Numbered from the stretch's first letter, positions 18,996-27,601 are shown. The stretch: DNA of 64,000 nt from Salinicola rhizosphaerae (GCF_014652715.1 NZ_BMZI01000006.1:333656-397655); one strand, 5' to 3'. Program-made: numbers and translations. The notes: generated by a model from the sequence alone, not told the origin.

Positions 18996-19985
18996 TCAAC
19001 AACGCGGGGTGGTAAACGCCATCACCTCGGCAATGCTCGACTTGCCCAGCGCGAGCTGAATCAGGCGGTCGACGCCGAGGGCGACGCCGCTGCCGGATGG
19101 CATGCCGGCATCGAGCGCGGCAAGCAGGCGCCGATCGATCTCGACGTTCGGCAGTTCGAGGCGCTGGCGCTGCTGGGCGTCCTGCTCGAAGCGCGCGCGC
19201 TGCTCGGTGGCATCGGTGAGCTCGTCATAGCCGTTGGCGAGTTCGAGCCCCTGCAGGTAGATCTCGAAGCGTGCGGCCACTTCGACGCCATCCTCCGGAT
19301 CGCGATGCCGACGTGCCAGGGCAGCCTGAGCCGCAGGATAGTCGACGACGACGTCGATTCCCGAGCGACCCAGTTCCGGCTCGATAGTGAGACTCATCAG
19401 CAGATCGAGACAGGTTTCGCGGTCGGCATCCGCCATCGCGAGCCCCCCACGCTCGGCAGCGAGATCCCGCAACGCGCCGAGCGGCGTCGTGAACGGATCG
19501 ACGCCGAGTCGTTCGCGGAATAGATCGCGGTAGCGGTGTCGACGCGTCTCGCCCGGGGGCACCGGCAGCACCTGGCGGATCAGCGCATCGCACTCGGCGA
19601 TCAGCGCATCGAGCGAGAACCCGGGGCGATACCACTCGAGCATGGTGAATTCGATATTGTGGCGCCGCCCCACCTCGCCGTCGCGAAAGCTGCGGGCCAG
19701 CTGGAAGATCGGGCCGCTGCCGGCGGCCAGCAGACGCTTCATGGCAAACTCCGGCGACGTCTGCAGCCATAGCCGCTCGCGACCGGCCTGCGTCACCGCC
19801 TCGACCGAGAGCGAAGCCAGATGCGGGTCGGTGCTGCCGCCATGGCCGAGCACCGGCGTCTCAACCTCCAGCACGTCACGCTCGGCGAAGAAAGCCCGCA
19901 TCCGGGCGATCAGCCGAGCCCGCCCCCGCAATGTCTCGATCGACGCCGTCGGTTGCCAGTCGGCCACGCTCTCCGAATCCTTCAC
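18996..19985 (-). CDS. epmA: EF-P--(R)-beta-lysine ligase EpmA
   Basis: A 329-aa class-II lysyl-tRNA-synthetase-like enzyme without an anticodon-binding domain. It attaches (R)-beta-lysine to the conserved Lys of EF-P. Motif 2 is FRDGEVGRRHNIEFTMLEWY and motif 3 lies near GSGVALGVDRL. The start is GTG 19985, preceded by GGAGGGG; an in-frame ATG at 20048 would add 21 residues not typical of the family. Length matches E. coli EpmA (325 aa). It lies downstream of efp on the same strand, with epmB divergent beyond efp. Confidence 0.93.
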   Translation of the reverse strand: MKDSESVADWQPTASIETLRGRARLIARMRAFFAERDVLEVETPVLGHGGSTDPHLASLSVEAVTQAGRERLWLQTSPEFAMKRLLAAGSGPIFQLARSFRDGEVGRRHNIEFTMLEWYRPGFSLDALIAECDALIRQVLPVPPGETRRHRYRDLFRERLGVDPFTTPLGALRDLAAERGGLAMADADRETCLDLLMSLTIEPELGRSGIDVVVDYPAAQAALARRHRDPEDGVEVAARFEIYLQGLELANGYDELTDATEQRARFEQDAQQRQRLELPNVEIDRRLLAALDAGMPSGSGVALGVDRLIQLALGKSSIAEVMAFTTPRC

Positions 19986-20098
19986 GGTCCCCTCCAGAAC
20001 GACGAAAGCCACGCAGTTGTGTGGCTTGAATCCAGGCGCGGGAGCCATTCATCCAGCGCCTGGTCCTCTTCGAGCGCAGTAGCGCGATACCAACACGA

Positions 20099-20665
20099 TC
20101 AAGCGCGGGAGACATACTCACCGGTACGCGTGTCGACCTTCAACACCTCGCCCTGATTGATGAACAGCGGCACACGGACCACGGCGCCGGAAGAGAGCGT
20201 CGCCGGCTTGGAGCCGCCCTGGGCGGTGTCGCCCTTGAGCCCGGGATCGGTCTCGACTACTTCGAGTTCCAGGAAGTTGGGCGGGCTGACGGCGATGGCA
20301 TTGTCGTTCCACAGCGTCACGGTGTAGACCGCCTGCTCCTTGAGCCACTTCTCGACGTCACCGATCGCCTTCTTGTCGACGGCGTACTGCTCGAAAGAGC
20401 CGTCGGTCTTCATGAAGTGCCACATGTCGCCATCGGTGTAGACGTACTCCATGTCCAGGTCCATGACGTCAGCGCCCTCGAGCGACTCGCCGGACTTGAA
20501 CGTGCGCTCCCAGACGCGGCCGGTGATCAGGTTGCGCAGCTTGACCCGGTTGAACGCCTGGCCTTTACCCGGCTTGACGTACTCGTTCTCGAGAATGTTG
20601 CAGGGATCGCCATCCAGCATGACCTTCAGGCCACCCTTGAATTCGTTGGTAGAATAGTTCGCCAT
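20099..20665 (-). CDS. efp: Elongation factor P
   Basis: A 188-aa tRNA-shaped factor that rescues ribosomes stalled at polyproline. The modified lysine is K34 in [11 protein letters not shown], the context recognised by EpmA and distinct from the Arg32 of rhamnosylated EF-P types. The three beta-barrel domains are of normal length. GAGGAATC lies directly before ATG 20665. The presence of EpmA and EpmB next door shows the (R)-beta-lysyl route is used. The promoter region is shared with divergent epmB (93 bp). Confidence 0.96.
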   Translation of the reverse strand: MANYSTNEFKGGLKVMLDGDPCNILENEYVKPGKGQAFNRVKLRNLITGRVWERTFKSGESLEGADVMDLDMEYVYTDGDMWHFMKTDGSFEQYAVDKKAIGDVEKWLKEQAVYTVTLWNDNAIAVSPPNFLELEVVETDPGLKGDTAQGGSKPATLSSGAVVRVPLFINQGEVLKVDTRTGEYVSRA

Positions 20666-20757
20666 GATTCCTCACTGATAACCGTTCGCGGGCCGTCCGC
20701 GACGACAATTCCGTTCTCGTGCTGCCGCAGGCAGACGTTCCAATTTGAGTGGTGCGC

Positions 20758-21789
20758 ATGATAACCCGAACCCCGATCGCTGTGCATTGCGAAGAGGTCG
20801 TATCTCCCCCGGCGGTCACGAGCTGGCAGCGCCAGCTTGGCGATGTCATTCGCGATCCGGCCGAGCTCTGCCGGCGCCTCGATCTCGAACCGACCGCGCT
20901 TCTCGGCGCCAATACCGGCCATGCGCTGTTCCCGGTCAGAGTGCCTGAGGCCTATCTGAAGCGCATTCGCCGTGGCGATCCCGACGACCCGCTGCTGCGT
21001 CAGGTACTGCCGGTCGCCGCCGAGGCCGAGCCGACACCGGGGTTTGTCGACGACCCACTGGCCGAGAGCGCGCACACCCCGAAAGCCGGGCTCATTCACA
21101 AGTACGCCGGCCGCGTGCTGCTGATCGCGAGCCCCACCTGCGCCATCAACTGCCGCTACTGCTTCCGTCGTCACTTTCCTTATGCCGACAACGCGCCGTC
21201 GCTGCGCGAATGGGACGACACGCTCGACTACCTGCGTGCGGACGCCTCGATTCACGAAGCCATCCTTTCCGGCGGCGACCCGCTCGCCTCTCCCGACCGC
21301 CGGCTGGCGAGCCTGGTCGAGCGCCTCGGTGCGATTGCCCATCTCAAGCGGCTGCGGATTCATACCCGTCTGCCCGTCGTGATTCCGGATCGCGTCGATG
21401 AGGAACTGCTCGCCTGGCTCCGCGCGACCCGGCTGCAGAAGGTGATCGTGCTGCATATCAACCACGCCCAGGAGATCGACGACGATGTCATCGCCGCCTG
21501 CCGCCGCCTGCAGGCGGCCGGTGCGACGCTGCTCAATCAGAGCGTGTTGCTGAGAGGCGTCAACGACGATGTGGGTACGCTCTCGGCGCTGTCGGAGCGA
21601 CTGTTCGAGGCGGGCGTGCTGCCCTACTACCTGCACGTTCTCGATCCAGTCACCGGCGCCGCTCACTTCGATATCAGCGATGACGACGCCCGCACGCTGG
21701 TCGCCGAGCTGCGCAAGACGCTGCCAGGGTTTCTGATGCCGAGGCTGGTTCGCGAAATTCCCGACGAGGCGAGCAAGACCCCGCTGTGA
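20758..21789 (+). CDS. epmB: EF-P beta-lysylation protein EpmB (lysine 2,3-aminomutase)
   Basis: A 343-aa radical-SAM, PLP-dependent aminomutase that turns L-lysine into (R)-beta-lysine for EpmA. The CxxxCxxC iron-sulfur motif is CAINCRYC (around residue 125), and LSGGDPLASPD is the SAM-binding GGE-like loop. ATG 20758 is taken as start; GTG codons at 20749 and 20752 are alternatives. Length matches E. coli EpmB (342 aa). It is divergent from efp and convergent with the histidine-kinase gene. Confidence 0.93.
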   Translation: MITRTPIAVHCEEVVSPPAVTSWQRQLGDVIRDPAELCRRLDLEPTALLGANTGHALFPVRVPEAYLKRIRRGDPDDPLLRQVLPVAAEAEPTPGFVDDPLAESAHTPKAGLIHKYAGRVLLIASPTCAINCRYCFRRHFPYADNAPSLREWDDTLDYLRADASIHEAILSGGDPLASPDRRLASLVERLGAIAHLKRLRIHTRLPVVIPDRVDEELLAWLRATRLQKVIVLHINHAQEIDDDVIAACRRLQAAGATLLNQSVLLRGVNDDVGTLSALSERLFEAGVLPYYLHVLDPVTGAAHFDISDDDARTLVAELRKTLPGFLMPRLVREIPDEASKTPL

Positions 21790-21837
21790 GTGGACGGCCC
21801 GCTGGGCCGGGTCAACCAACGTGCGCGACGCCCACGA

Positions 21838-23220
21838 TCACGCCACCGGCAGCTCAACCTTGACGCTCAGGCCGCTGTCGGCCGGCAGTGTCGTATCCGC
21901 CAGCTCGATAGTGCCACCAAGGCGCTCGACCAGCTCGCGCACGATGGCAAGCCCGAGCCCGGAACCGCTGGTCTTCTGACCCGCCAGACGCACGAAGCGC
22001 TCGAACACGCGCTCGCGATCGCCCGTCGCGATGCCGGGGCCGCTGTCGGCGACATCGATCAGCACGTGATCCGACGCTCGCGATATCGCTAAGCGCACTT
22101 GCCCGCCTTGCGGCGTATAGCGGACCGCGTTGTCGAGCAGATTGCGCATGAGCACGTAGAGGCCGTTTTCGTAACTCTCCAGATGCAGGCCGTCGGCAAC
22201 CTCGAGCGTCAGTGTGATATCGCGCTGCATCAGGACCGGCTGCAGATCACGCTGAAGCTCTCTCCCCAGGCGTTCGAGGTTGACCGACTGACGCGTAACC
22301 GCCTGACCGCTCTCGAGCCGGGAGAGCGTCAACAGCTGCTCGACCACTCGGGTCATGCGATCCACGCCGTGGATGATCGAACGCGCGCCCTGACGCGCTT
22401 CGGGCTCGATCTCCTCACTCAGGAGGTTCTGCGCATGAACCTTGATCGCGGCCAGCGGGGTTCTCAACTCGTGAGCCGCATTGGCGGTGAAGCGTCGCTC
22501 CTTCTCGAGGGTCTCCGCCAGACGCGCGAACACTCCATTGAGCGCCTTGACCATGCCGCCGATCTCTTCCGGCGTCTGGCTGGCGTCGATCGGCTCCAGG
22601 TAGGAAGGTTTGCGTGCGGCAATCTGGCGACTGACACGCAGCAGCGGCGAGAACCCTCTGGCGATGAAGAACGGAATCACCAGCGCGATGATCAACGTGC
22701 CGATCACCGGCGGCATCAGATCGCGCATCGCGATCTGCCAGGTCAGTTCGTCGCGAACGTCGTCGCGCTGGGCGGCGGTCGCCCAGACCTGATGCCGATC
22801 GTCATAGAGGGTGAAGGTTCGCCATTGGTGGTCACCGCCGTCATGAACGCCATAGCCGGCGTCCGGGTCGAGCTCGAGCCTGACGCCTTGCGTCTTCATG
22901 CCCATCAGCGGCTGGCCGTCGCGATTCCAGATCTGGAACCCGAGCTTTTTTTCGTAGGGATGGCCGGCGGCGGTCGGCGAGTCGGTCCAGTTGTCAGGAA
23001 TCTTCGGTGACGAGAGTTCCAGACCGGGCTCGCTCGCGGTGGTGCCGCCATGCTCGAAATAGAGAGCCACCATGGTGCGCGCCGTCTGGGCGAGCTCGGC
23101 ATCGAACAGTTCATCGATCTGGTCACGCGTATCGTGATAGCTCCAGACGGCCGCCACCGCCGTGACGAGCGTGACCGAGACCAGCAGCGAGCGCCGCAGA
23201 TTACGCCGAATCGAGATCAA
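21838..23220 (-). CDS. Sensor histidine kinase (QseC/PmrB-like)
   Basis: A 460-aa inner-membrane kinase. TM1 is about residues 11-28, followed by a ~140-residue periplasmic sensor, TM2 about 170-188 and HAMP about 189-235. The HisKA phospho-acceptor is H250 in FTANAAHELRTPLA. The HATPase domain has N box LLDNAVRYTP, G1 DSGPGIA and G2 GSGLGLAIV. It starts with TTG at 23220 in a TTGA overlap with the response-regulator stop, with GGGAGAGG just upstream; no ATG gives a sensible alternative. The signal is unknown. The periplasmic domain lacks an obvious acidic metal-binding patch, so PmrB-like metal sensing is not shown. Confidence 0.88.
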   Translation of the reverse strand: MISIRRNLRRSLLVSVTLVTAVAAVWSYHDTRDQIDELFDAELAQTARTMVALYFEHGGTTASEPGLELSSPKIPDNWTDSPTAAGHPYEKKLGFQIWNRDGQPLMGMKTQGVRLELDPDAGYGVHDGGDHQWRTFTLYDDRHQVWATAAQRDDVRDELTWQIAMRDLMPPVIGTLIIALVIPFFIARGFSPLLRVSRQIAARKPSYLEPIDASQTPEEIGGMVKALNGVFARLAETLEKERRFTANAAHELRTPLAAIKVHAQNLLSEEIEPEARQGARSIIHGVDRMTRVVEQLLTLSRLESGQAVTRQSVNLERLGRELQRDLQPVLMQRDITLTLEVADGLHLESYENGLYVLMRNLLDNAVRYTPQGGQVRLAISRASDHVLIDVADSGPGIATGDRERVFERFVRLAGQKTSGSGLGLAIVRELVERLGGTIELADTTLPADSGLSVKVELPVA

Positions 23221-23879
23221 CCGGCCTCTCCCAGACGATATCCGACGCTTCTGACCGTAGAGACCACGCCCGCGCCGAATTTGCGCCGCAGGTGATGCAC
23301 GTGCACTTCGATGACGTTGCTCTCGACTTCCGCATCCCAGCCGTAAAGCACTTCGACCAGCTGGTCGCGCGTGAATACCTGACCAGGATGCGTCATCAGA
23401 TAGGCGAGCAGATCGTGCTCCCGGCGACCGACGGCGACGATCTCATCGTCGAAGCGAATCTCGTGCGCCGCCGGATCGAGCACCAGGCGGCCGTGATTGA
23501 CGGTGGGCGAGACGCGCCCGGCGCTGCGACGCACCAGCGCTCGCAGTCGCGCCAGAAGCTCACCGTTGTCGAACGGCTTGATCAGATAGTCGTCGGCGCC
23601 GCTGTCGAGCCCGCGGATACGATTATCGACGTCATCCCTTGCCGTCAGGATCAACACCGGCACCGGACAGGCCGCCTCTCGAAGCTGTCTCAGCACTTCG
23701 AGCCCATCGACGTCCGGCAGTCCGAGATCCAGTATCAGTGCGTCGAAGGTGGACTTCTCGAGCGCCGCACAGACGCCGCTGCCCTCGCTGAGCCATTCCG
23801 GCACGAACTTTTCCCGACGCAGCACCGCCACGACCCCTTCTCCCAGAAGCGGATCGTCTTCGACCAGCATTACCCTCAT
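23217..23879 (-). CDS. OmpR-family response regulator (QseB/PmrA-like)
   Basis: A 220-aa regulator. The receiver domain (1-118) has acidic pocket EDD (residues 7-9), phospho-acceptor D51 in LILDLGLPD and K in LIKPF (about 101). The C-terminal winged helix (about 125-218) carries VFTRDQLVEVLYGWD and VHVHHLRRKFG. It is the first gene of the pair with the kinase. The 292-bp region between it and a divergent glycosyltransferase gene may contain its binding site. QseB and PmrA often control envelope or LPS changes, which would suit a neighbouring GT2 gene. Confidence 0.9.
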   Translation of the reverse strand: MRVMLVEDDPLLGEGVVAVLRREKFVPEWLSEGSGVCAALEKSTFDALILDLGLPDVDGLEVLRQLREAACPVPVLILTARDDVDNRIRGLDSGADDYLIKPFDNGELLARLRALVRRSAGRVSPTVNHGRLVLDPAAHEIRFDDEIVAVGRREHDLLAYLMTHPGQVFTRDQLVEVLYGWDAEVESNVIEVHVHHLRRKFGAGVVSTVRSVGYRLGEAG

Positions 23880-24171
23880 GGATCATCTCTCTGTACGCCG
23901 TCCGGCATGGCCGACGGCTCGCGATCGTCTTGAATTTCCCTGTCATGCCCTACCACTACAACGCCGATCGCCAATTGGTTCCCCAACGGCCTGTCCGGCG
24001 TGCCGCAAAAGCGTCATCAAAAGCTGGCAGGCTGCGGATACGCTGGGTCTTCCTCCGCGCCAGCCCGGTCGCCACGGCAATCTAAGTCGCCGTTAAGGAA
24101 TCTTTGTCATAGTGGCGCGTCACAACGGGAAAATAAAATTTCGTGCAGGGCCAACTCAACAGGAGTTCATC
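23880..24171. promoter_or_regulatory. Divergent promoter region, response regulator / GT2
   Basis: A 292-bp gene-free region between two divergent genes. A single TTAAGG (24092-24097) resembles a half-site of QseB/PmrA boxes, but no second half-site at proper spacing was found. AT content rises near 24105-24145, as expected for a promoter of the GT2 gene. Nothing else was recognised. Confidence 0.3.
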
Positions 24172-24906
24172 ATGCTCGCACTTCCCAGCCTGTCGATCGT
24201 CATCGTCGTGGCCGATGCGCGCCATCGCGTTGCCGACATCATCGCCGAGACTCGTCGGGCACTGGTGCATGCCAGCGATCTCGAGTTCGTCGTCATCGAC
24301 GACGCGACCGATGATGACACCGCCAGAGGCCTGGTCGCGATGGCCGCGCAGGATGATCGAGTTCGCCTCTATCGGCAAGCCACACCGGTCGGCAACGATG
24401 CGGCGCTCTGGCAGGCGAGCAGCGAGGCGGCGAGCGAGTGGATCATAACGCTCGACGCCTACGGCCGCGACGACCCGAACGACCTGCCGACGATGATCGC
24501 CGATGCGCGGCATCAAGGTCTGACCCTGGTCGAGGGCGTGCCACTCGGCCCGCACTGCCGCTGGCGGGCGACGATGCGCCGGGCCGGTCAGGCAATGGGC
24601 GTGGCCGGGCCGGAGGGCGGCAAGGGGGGCCTTCGCGTGGTGCAACGCGAGGCACTCCTGGCGCTGCCTTGTGTCGACCGGCTGCAGGCGTTTCTGCCGC
24701 TGCTGATTCGTCGTGGTGGCGGCTGCGTCGGCAGCTGCCCCGTCAACGTCCGCCATGTCGATCAGGCCCCGAGCGCCAGCTGGCGCAGCGCACCTTCGCA
24801 GCGGCTGGCCGATACCCGCGACTGGCTGGGGATGTGGTGGCTCTCGCGTCGGTGGCATGCCAAGCGTCTGTCGGGACGTGGTCGACAACGAGCCTACGCT
24901 CGCTGA
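24172..24906 (+). CDS. GT2-like glycosyltransferase, short soluble form
   Basis: A 244-aa protein with a GT-A fold of family 2. The N-terminal LPSLSIVIVVADARH and LEFVVIDDATDDDTA are typical nucleotide-sugar-binding strands, and TLDAYGRDDPNDLP replaces the usual dolichol-phosphate-mannose-synthase-like LDADLQDDP. The DxD/ArnC C-terminal transmembrane pair is absent. The C-terminus is basic and aromatic (WLGMWWLSRRWHAKR) and could attach to the membrane. AGGAG lies 6 nt before ATG 24172. Divergence from a two-component system suggests regulated envelope modification. The first Asp pair is present but the QDDP signature is degraded to GRDDPNDLP, so activity is uncertain. Confidence 0.7.
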   Translation: MLALPSLSIVIVVADARHRVADIIAETRRALVHASDLEFVVIDDATDDDTARGLVAMAAQDDRVRLYRQATPVGNDAALWQASSEAASEWIITLDAYGRDDPNDLPTMIADARHQGLTLVEGVPLGPHCRWRATMRRAGQAMGVAGPEGGKGGLRVVQREALLALPCVDRLQAFLPLLIRRGGGCVGSCPVNVRHVDQAPSASWRSAPSQRLADTRDWLGMWWLSRRWHAKRLSGRGRQRAYAR

Positions 24907-24976
24907 AGGATTTACCGACGTCGTTGGCACGGCATCGAGCCAGGCAACCCCGCCCGCCGGACACCGAGGGCGGCTT

Positions 24977-25438
24977 CTATCGGTACTGTCTGCCGTTGAC
25001 CTCGATCCATCCACCGACCTGTCGGCCCGACGGATCGCGATGCGTCCAATGAACGACGCCCCCTTTGGCGTTCCAAGCATATTCCCCGCGAAAGCTCACC
25101 TCATCGCCCGGCGAGAGTAGCGCGACTCGCGGTGCGAGATCGATGTTGTGCGCGACCAGCAGCGTCTGCCCGGTGCGCAGTCGCACAATGAAACGCTGAT
25201 GGCGACTGCCCTCCAGGTCATCCGGCAAGACTCTGACGACCTCGCCCGTCGCCTCGACCCAGATATCGCTCTGCCGCGCATCGAAGGCGGCCTGCAGGCG
25301 CGCTGCCGACGTCTCGCTCGCCTGCGAACGGTCACCGTCACGCCCCGGCAGCGAGAGTATCGCGCCAAGCACCAGAGCAACGATCGCAAGCGCGACCACG
25401 ACAAGTGCTCTCGAACGCCTGCGCTGGCGAAAAATCAT
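24977..25438 (-). CDS. DUF3465 family membrane-anchored protein
   Basis: A 153-aa protein with an N-terminal anchor (basic RQRRRSR, then hydrophobic residues 11-29). The exported domain has the DUF3465 pattern HQRFIVRL, LLVAHNIDLAPRV, GDEVSFRGEYAWNAKGGVVHW and THRDP near the C-terminus. The His-rich HWTH segment could bind metal, but no function is established. ATG 25438 is chosen because it starts right at the anchor and has a GGGGGG tract ~6 nt upstream. Readings extending upstream run through a 7-bp tandem repeat and give low-complexity LHASRF repeats, so they are rejected. Confidence 0.72.
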   Translation of the reverse strand: MIFRQRRRSRALVVVALAIVALVLGAILSLPGRDGDRSQASETSAARLQAAFDARQSDIWVEATGEVVRVLPDDLEGSRHQRFIVRLRTGQTLLVAHNIDLAPRVALLSPGDEVSFRGEYAWNAKGGVVHWTHRDPSGRQVGGWIEVNGRQYR

Positions 25439-25457
25439 CGGCGCCCCCCGGCCAAGA

Positions 25458-25520
25458 GTGAAGAATGAAGCGTGAAGCGTGAAGCGTGAAGCGTGAAGCG
25501 TGAAGCGTGAAGCGTGAAGA
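25458..25520. repeat. Heptanucleotide tandem repeat (GTGAAGC), nine units
   Basis: Nine 7-bp units over 63 bp: a GTGAAGA, an ATGAAGC, six perfect GTGAAGC and a final GTGAAGA. The array ends 20 bp upstream of the DUF3465 start on that gene's 5' side, so copy-number changes would move its promoter relative to the gene. Seven is not a multiple of three, so any coding reading through it would shift frame with each unit change. Confidence 0.95.
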
Positions 25521-25559
25521 CGATGCTGGCCGACGCAGAGACCGCCAATCTCATCGACG

Positions 25560-25583
25560 AAAAAAGCGAGCCCGGAGGCTCGC
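25560..25583 (-). terminator. Rho-independent terminator on the minus strand without an obvious gene
   Basis: GCGAGCC (25566-25572) pairs perfectly with GGCTCGC (25577-25583) around a 4-nt loop. On the minus strand the hairpin is followed by six T (A-run 25560-25565). The nearest upstream minus-strand gene already has its own terminator at 26044-26076, so this one implies a transcript starting between 25584 and about 26040. Confidence 0.75.
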
Positions 25584-26043
25584 TGAAGATAGACCATGAA
25601 CGTTCAACCGTCTCGATGGCTGATTGCCACCGTGACGCTGACGGCGAGTGTCGCCACCTATCGTACGCTTCCTGCGTGTCGCGACGTCCTTGTGGCACCG
25701 AAGTCGACGCCGAACGGGCTCCGTGGCAGTGATGGCCTTCCGTGGCCGGCCCGATACCCATCGCTATCGAACGGTATCGCTGCCCCCGCCTCCCTGCCCT
25801 CTCCGATTCGCATCCGGCGTCCTGCCGGACGAGGCTCGAATCGTCTTGCTCGTCGCTCTGCACTCGGAAAAAAGCTAGACAGGGGACGCGCACCAGGCAA
25901 GCCAGCGCCGGCTTTCCGGCATCGAAAGAAGAGTTCCATTTCGTGCAAGAAAGCTCGTGAAGGAAAGCGCTCCAGATCTTGTCGCGGCGGGAAGCGCGGA
26001 AGGAGACACGGTATCGGCATGCACAGCACGGTGCGAGATGCAC
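25584..26043. other. Gene-free region, possible small RNA
   Basis: No convincing protein gene was found on either strand; open frames here are Arg/Ser/Pro-rich and overlap each other. Inverted repeats include GGCGACACTCGCC on the minus strand (25646-25658) and a pair of CGATACC/GGTATCG segments (25760-25787). The region lies between two minus-strand terminators, which is what an independent small RNA would look like. No known RNA family was recognised. Confidence 0.35.
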
Positions 26044-26076
26044 AAAAAAAGAAGCCGGACCCAAATCGGGCCCGGC
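26044..26076 (-). terminator. Rho-independent terminator of the protease-inhibitor operon
   Basis: Arms 26054-26062 and 26068-26076 pair over eight of nine positions around a 5-nt loop. On the minus strand the hairpin is followed by TTC and then seven T. It lies 140 bp past the inhibitor stop. The bases between 26077 and 26216 hold no recognised feature. Confidence 0.75.
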
Positions 26077-26216
26077 CTACGCTGTGCGCCCGTCCTGGGC
26101 TACTACTTCAGAGTACGCTCACCATCAAAAGTTCCGCGGGTCGAGAAAAAATCAGGCCCTGCCGGCTTTTCCCGGTTAGTCACTACTCGCTTGCAGGCTT
26201 CTCGCCACTCGCGAAT

Positions 26217-26552
26217 TCAATCACCGAGGGCGGCCGGACCGGATTTCCATAGCCTGTTCAAGCTTTTGGGTGTCAGTGACTCGTCGACCAGGCGCTCCCA
26301 GCTGGGAGTTTCACCCGTATCTTCGAGCGTGATGCGAAAGACCATTCGATCATTTCCGCCCGGCGATCCAGGACTGCCGAGGCTTTCGATCTCGTCGATC
26401 AACGCTTGAAGCCGCGCGCGCTGTCCTTCGGTCAAGTCTCGACAGGCGAAACGTCGCGGTCGCGAAAGCCCGGGCATGGCCGCAAACCCGCCCTCCCGAG
26501 CAATCGCCACCACGCTGCCAAGCGTCAAACGCGGGCAGTCTGCCCTGCTCAT
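26217..26552 (-). CDS. Emfourin-like protealysin inhibitor
   Basis: A 111-aa cytoplasmic protein without signal peptide. The N-terminal AIAREGGFAAMPGLSRP and the central MVFRITLEDTGETPSW strand match the small inhibitor family (emfourin) encoded next to protealysin-like metalloproteases. Emfourin is a slow-tight binding inhibitor of its cognate M4 protease. Here the gene start overlaps the protease stop by 4 bases, giving coupled translation and fixed stoichiometry. The sequence is divergent enough that family membership rests on the short motifs plus the strict gene context. Confidence 0.75.
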   Translation of the reverse strand: MSRADCPRLTLGSVVAIAREGGFAAMPGLSRPRRFACRDLTEGQRARLQALIDEIESLGSPGSPGGNDRMVFRITLEDTGETPSWERLVDESLTPKSLNRLWKSGPAALGD

Positions 26553-27601
26553 GGCAGAACTCCGACATCCGCCCAGGCCTGGGTGACGGCACGCTCTGCC
26601 TCGCTGCCACCGCCAAAGCGGGCGGTCGCGCGGTCGATCGTCAGACGCGCGAACGTGGCAAAGTCGGCATCACGCGCCAACCGTGCGTCGATCAGGGCAT
26701 CCAACCACACTGGCCCGGCGGCCTCCCAGGCGAAACCGCCAAGCCGCGTTGCGGCGAGGTAGAAGGCGCGATTGGGAATCCCGGAGTTGATGTGAACGCC
26801 GCCGTTGTCGGAAGCGGTCTGCACGAAATCGTCCATGTGACCGGGCTGCGGGTCCTTGCCGAGTACCGGATCGTCGTAGGCCGTGCCGGGGTGCGCCATC
26901 GAGCGCAGGGCTCGACCATTGACGCGCTCGGTCAAAAGCCCCTCGCCGATCAGCCAGTCCGCTTCGTCGACGGTCTGCTCGAAGTGATGCTGCTTGACCA
27001 TGACCCCGAAGACGTCGGCCAACGACTCGTTGAGCGCGCCGGACTGATCGGCATAGATGAGACCGGCTTCACGTTCGATCACGCCGTGCGTCAGCTCGTG
27101 CGCCACGACTTCGAGCGCGGCGGTAAAGCGGTTGAAGAGCTCGCCGTCACCGTCGCCAAAGACCATCTGCGCGCCGTTCCAGAACGCGTTGTCGTAGTCT
27201 TCCCCATAGTGCACGGTGCCGATCAGTGCCATGCCCTCGTCGTCGATCGAATGTCGCTCGAACACCTCCCAATAGAATCGATAGGTCGCGCCGAGCCACT
27301 GGTACGCCTCGTCGACGGCGACATCGCCGCTGTCCGGAGCGCCCTCTTCGCGCACGAGCGAGCCGGGGAGCGTCTGCTGCCGATTGGCCGTGTAGATATA
27401 GCGTGCGACCTGCCCCGGCCGCGGGCTGTCTGCGGGCCTGGCGCTGGGGCGAGACGCATTGCGCAGGCGAAACTGCGCATCGGCCTGCAGCGTATTGCGC
27501 GCACACTGCTTGAGCCGCGCGTTGCCGTGGGACGCCACACGCTCCAGAACGTGAGGCGGCATAAAAGCGGTCAGCCGGGAACTTGTCGGCATGCCTGTCA
27601 T
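26549..27601 (-). CDS. Protealysin-like M4 (thermolysin family) metalloprotease
   Basis: A 350-aa zinc endopeptidase precursor. A short propeptide of the protealysin type is visible (FMPPHVLERVASHG, residues ~13-26). The Zn motif HELTH is at residues 168-172, the third ligand is E192 in GALNESLADVFG and the catalytic His is H270 in DNGGVHINSG. The C-terminal M4 domain is complete (GGFAWEAAGPVWLDALID). There is no Sec signal peptide, as in protealysins, which act inside the cell or leave by another route. AGGAGGG lies 8 nt before ATG 27601. It forms an operon with the emfourin-like inhibitor. Confidence 0.92.
   Translation of the reverse strand: MTGMPTSSRLTAFMPPHVLERVASHGNARLKQCARNTLQADAQFRLRNASRPSARPADSPRPGQVARYIYTANRQQTLPGSLVREEGAPDSGDVAVDEAYQWLGATYRFYWEVFERHSIDDEGMALIGTVHYGEDYDNAFWNGAQMVFGDGDGELFNRFTAALEVVAHELTHGVIEREAGLIYADQSGALNESLADVFGVMVKQHHFEQTVDEADWLIGEGLLTERVNGRALRSMAHPGTAYDDPVLGKDPQPGHMDDFVQTASDNGGVHINSGIPNRAFYLAATRLGGFAWEAAGPVWLDALIDARLARDADFATFARLTIDRATARFGGGSEAERAVTQAWADVGVLP

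Noticed and set aside
25458..25520. Possible CRISPR array
   Set aside because: Units are 7 bp with no spacers and no cas genes nearby.
25435..26064. 209-aa minus-strand open frame ending in LHASRF repeats
   Set aside because: The repeats are the translated 7-bp array and the remainder has no family motif; two terminators interrupt it.
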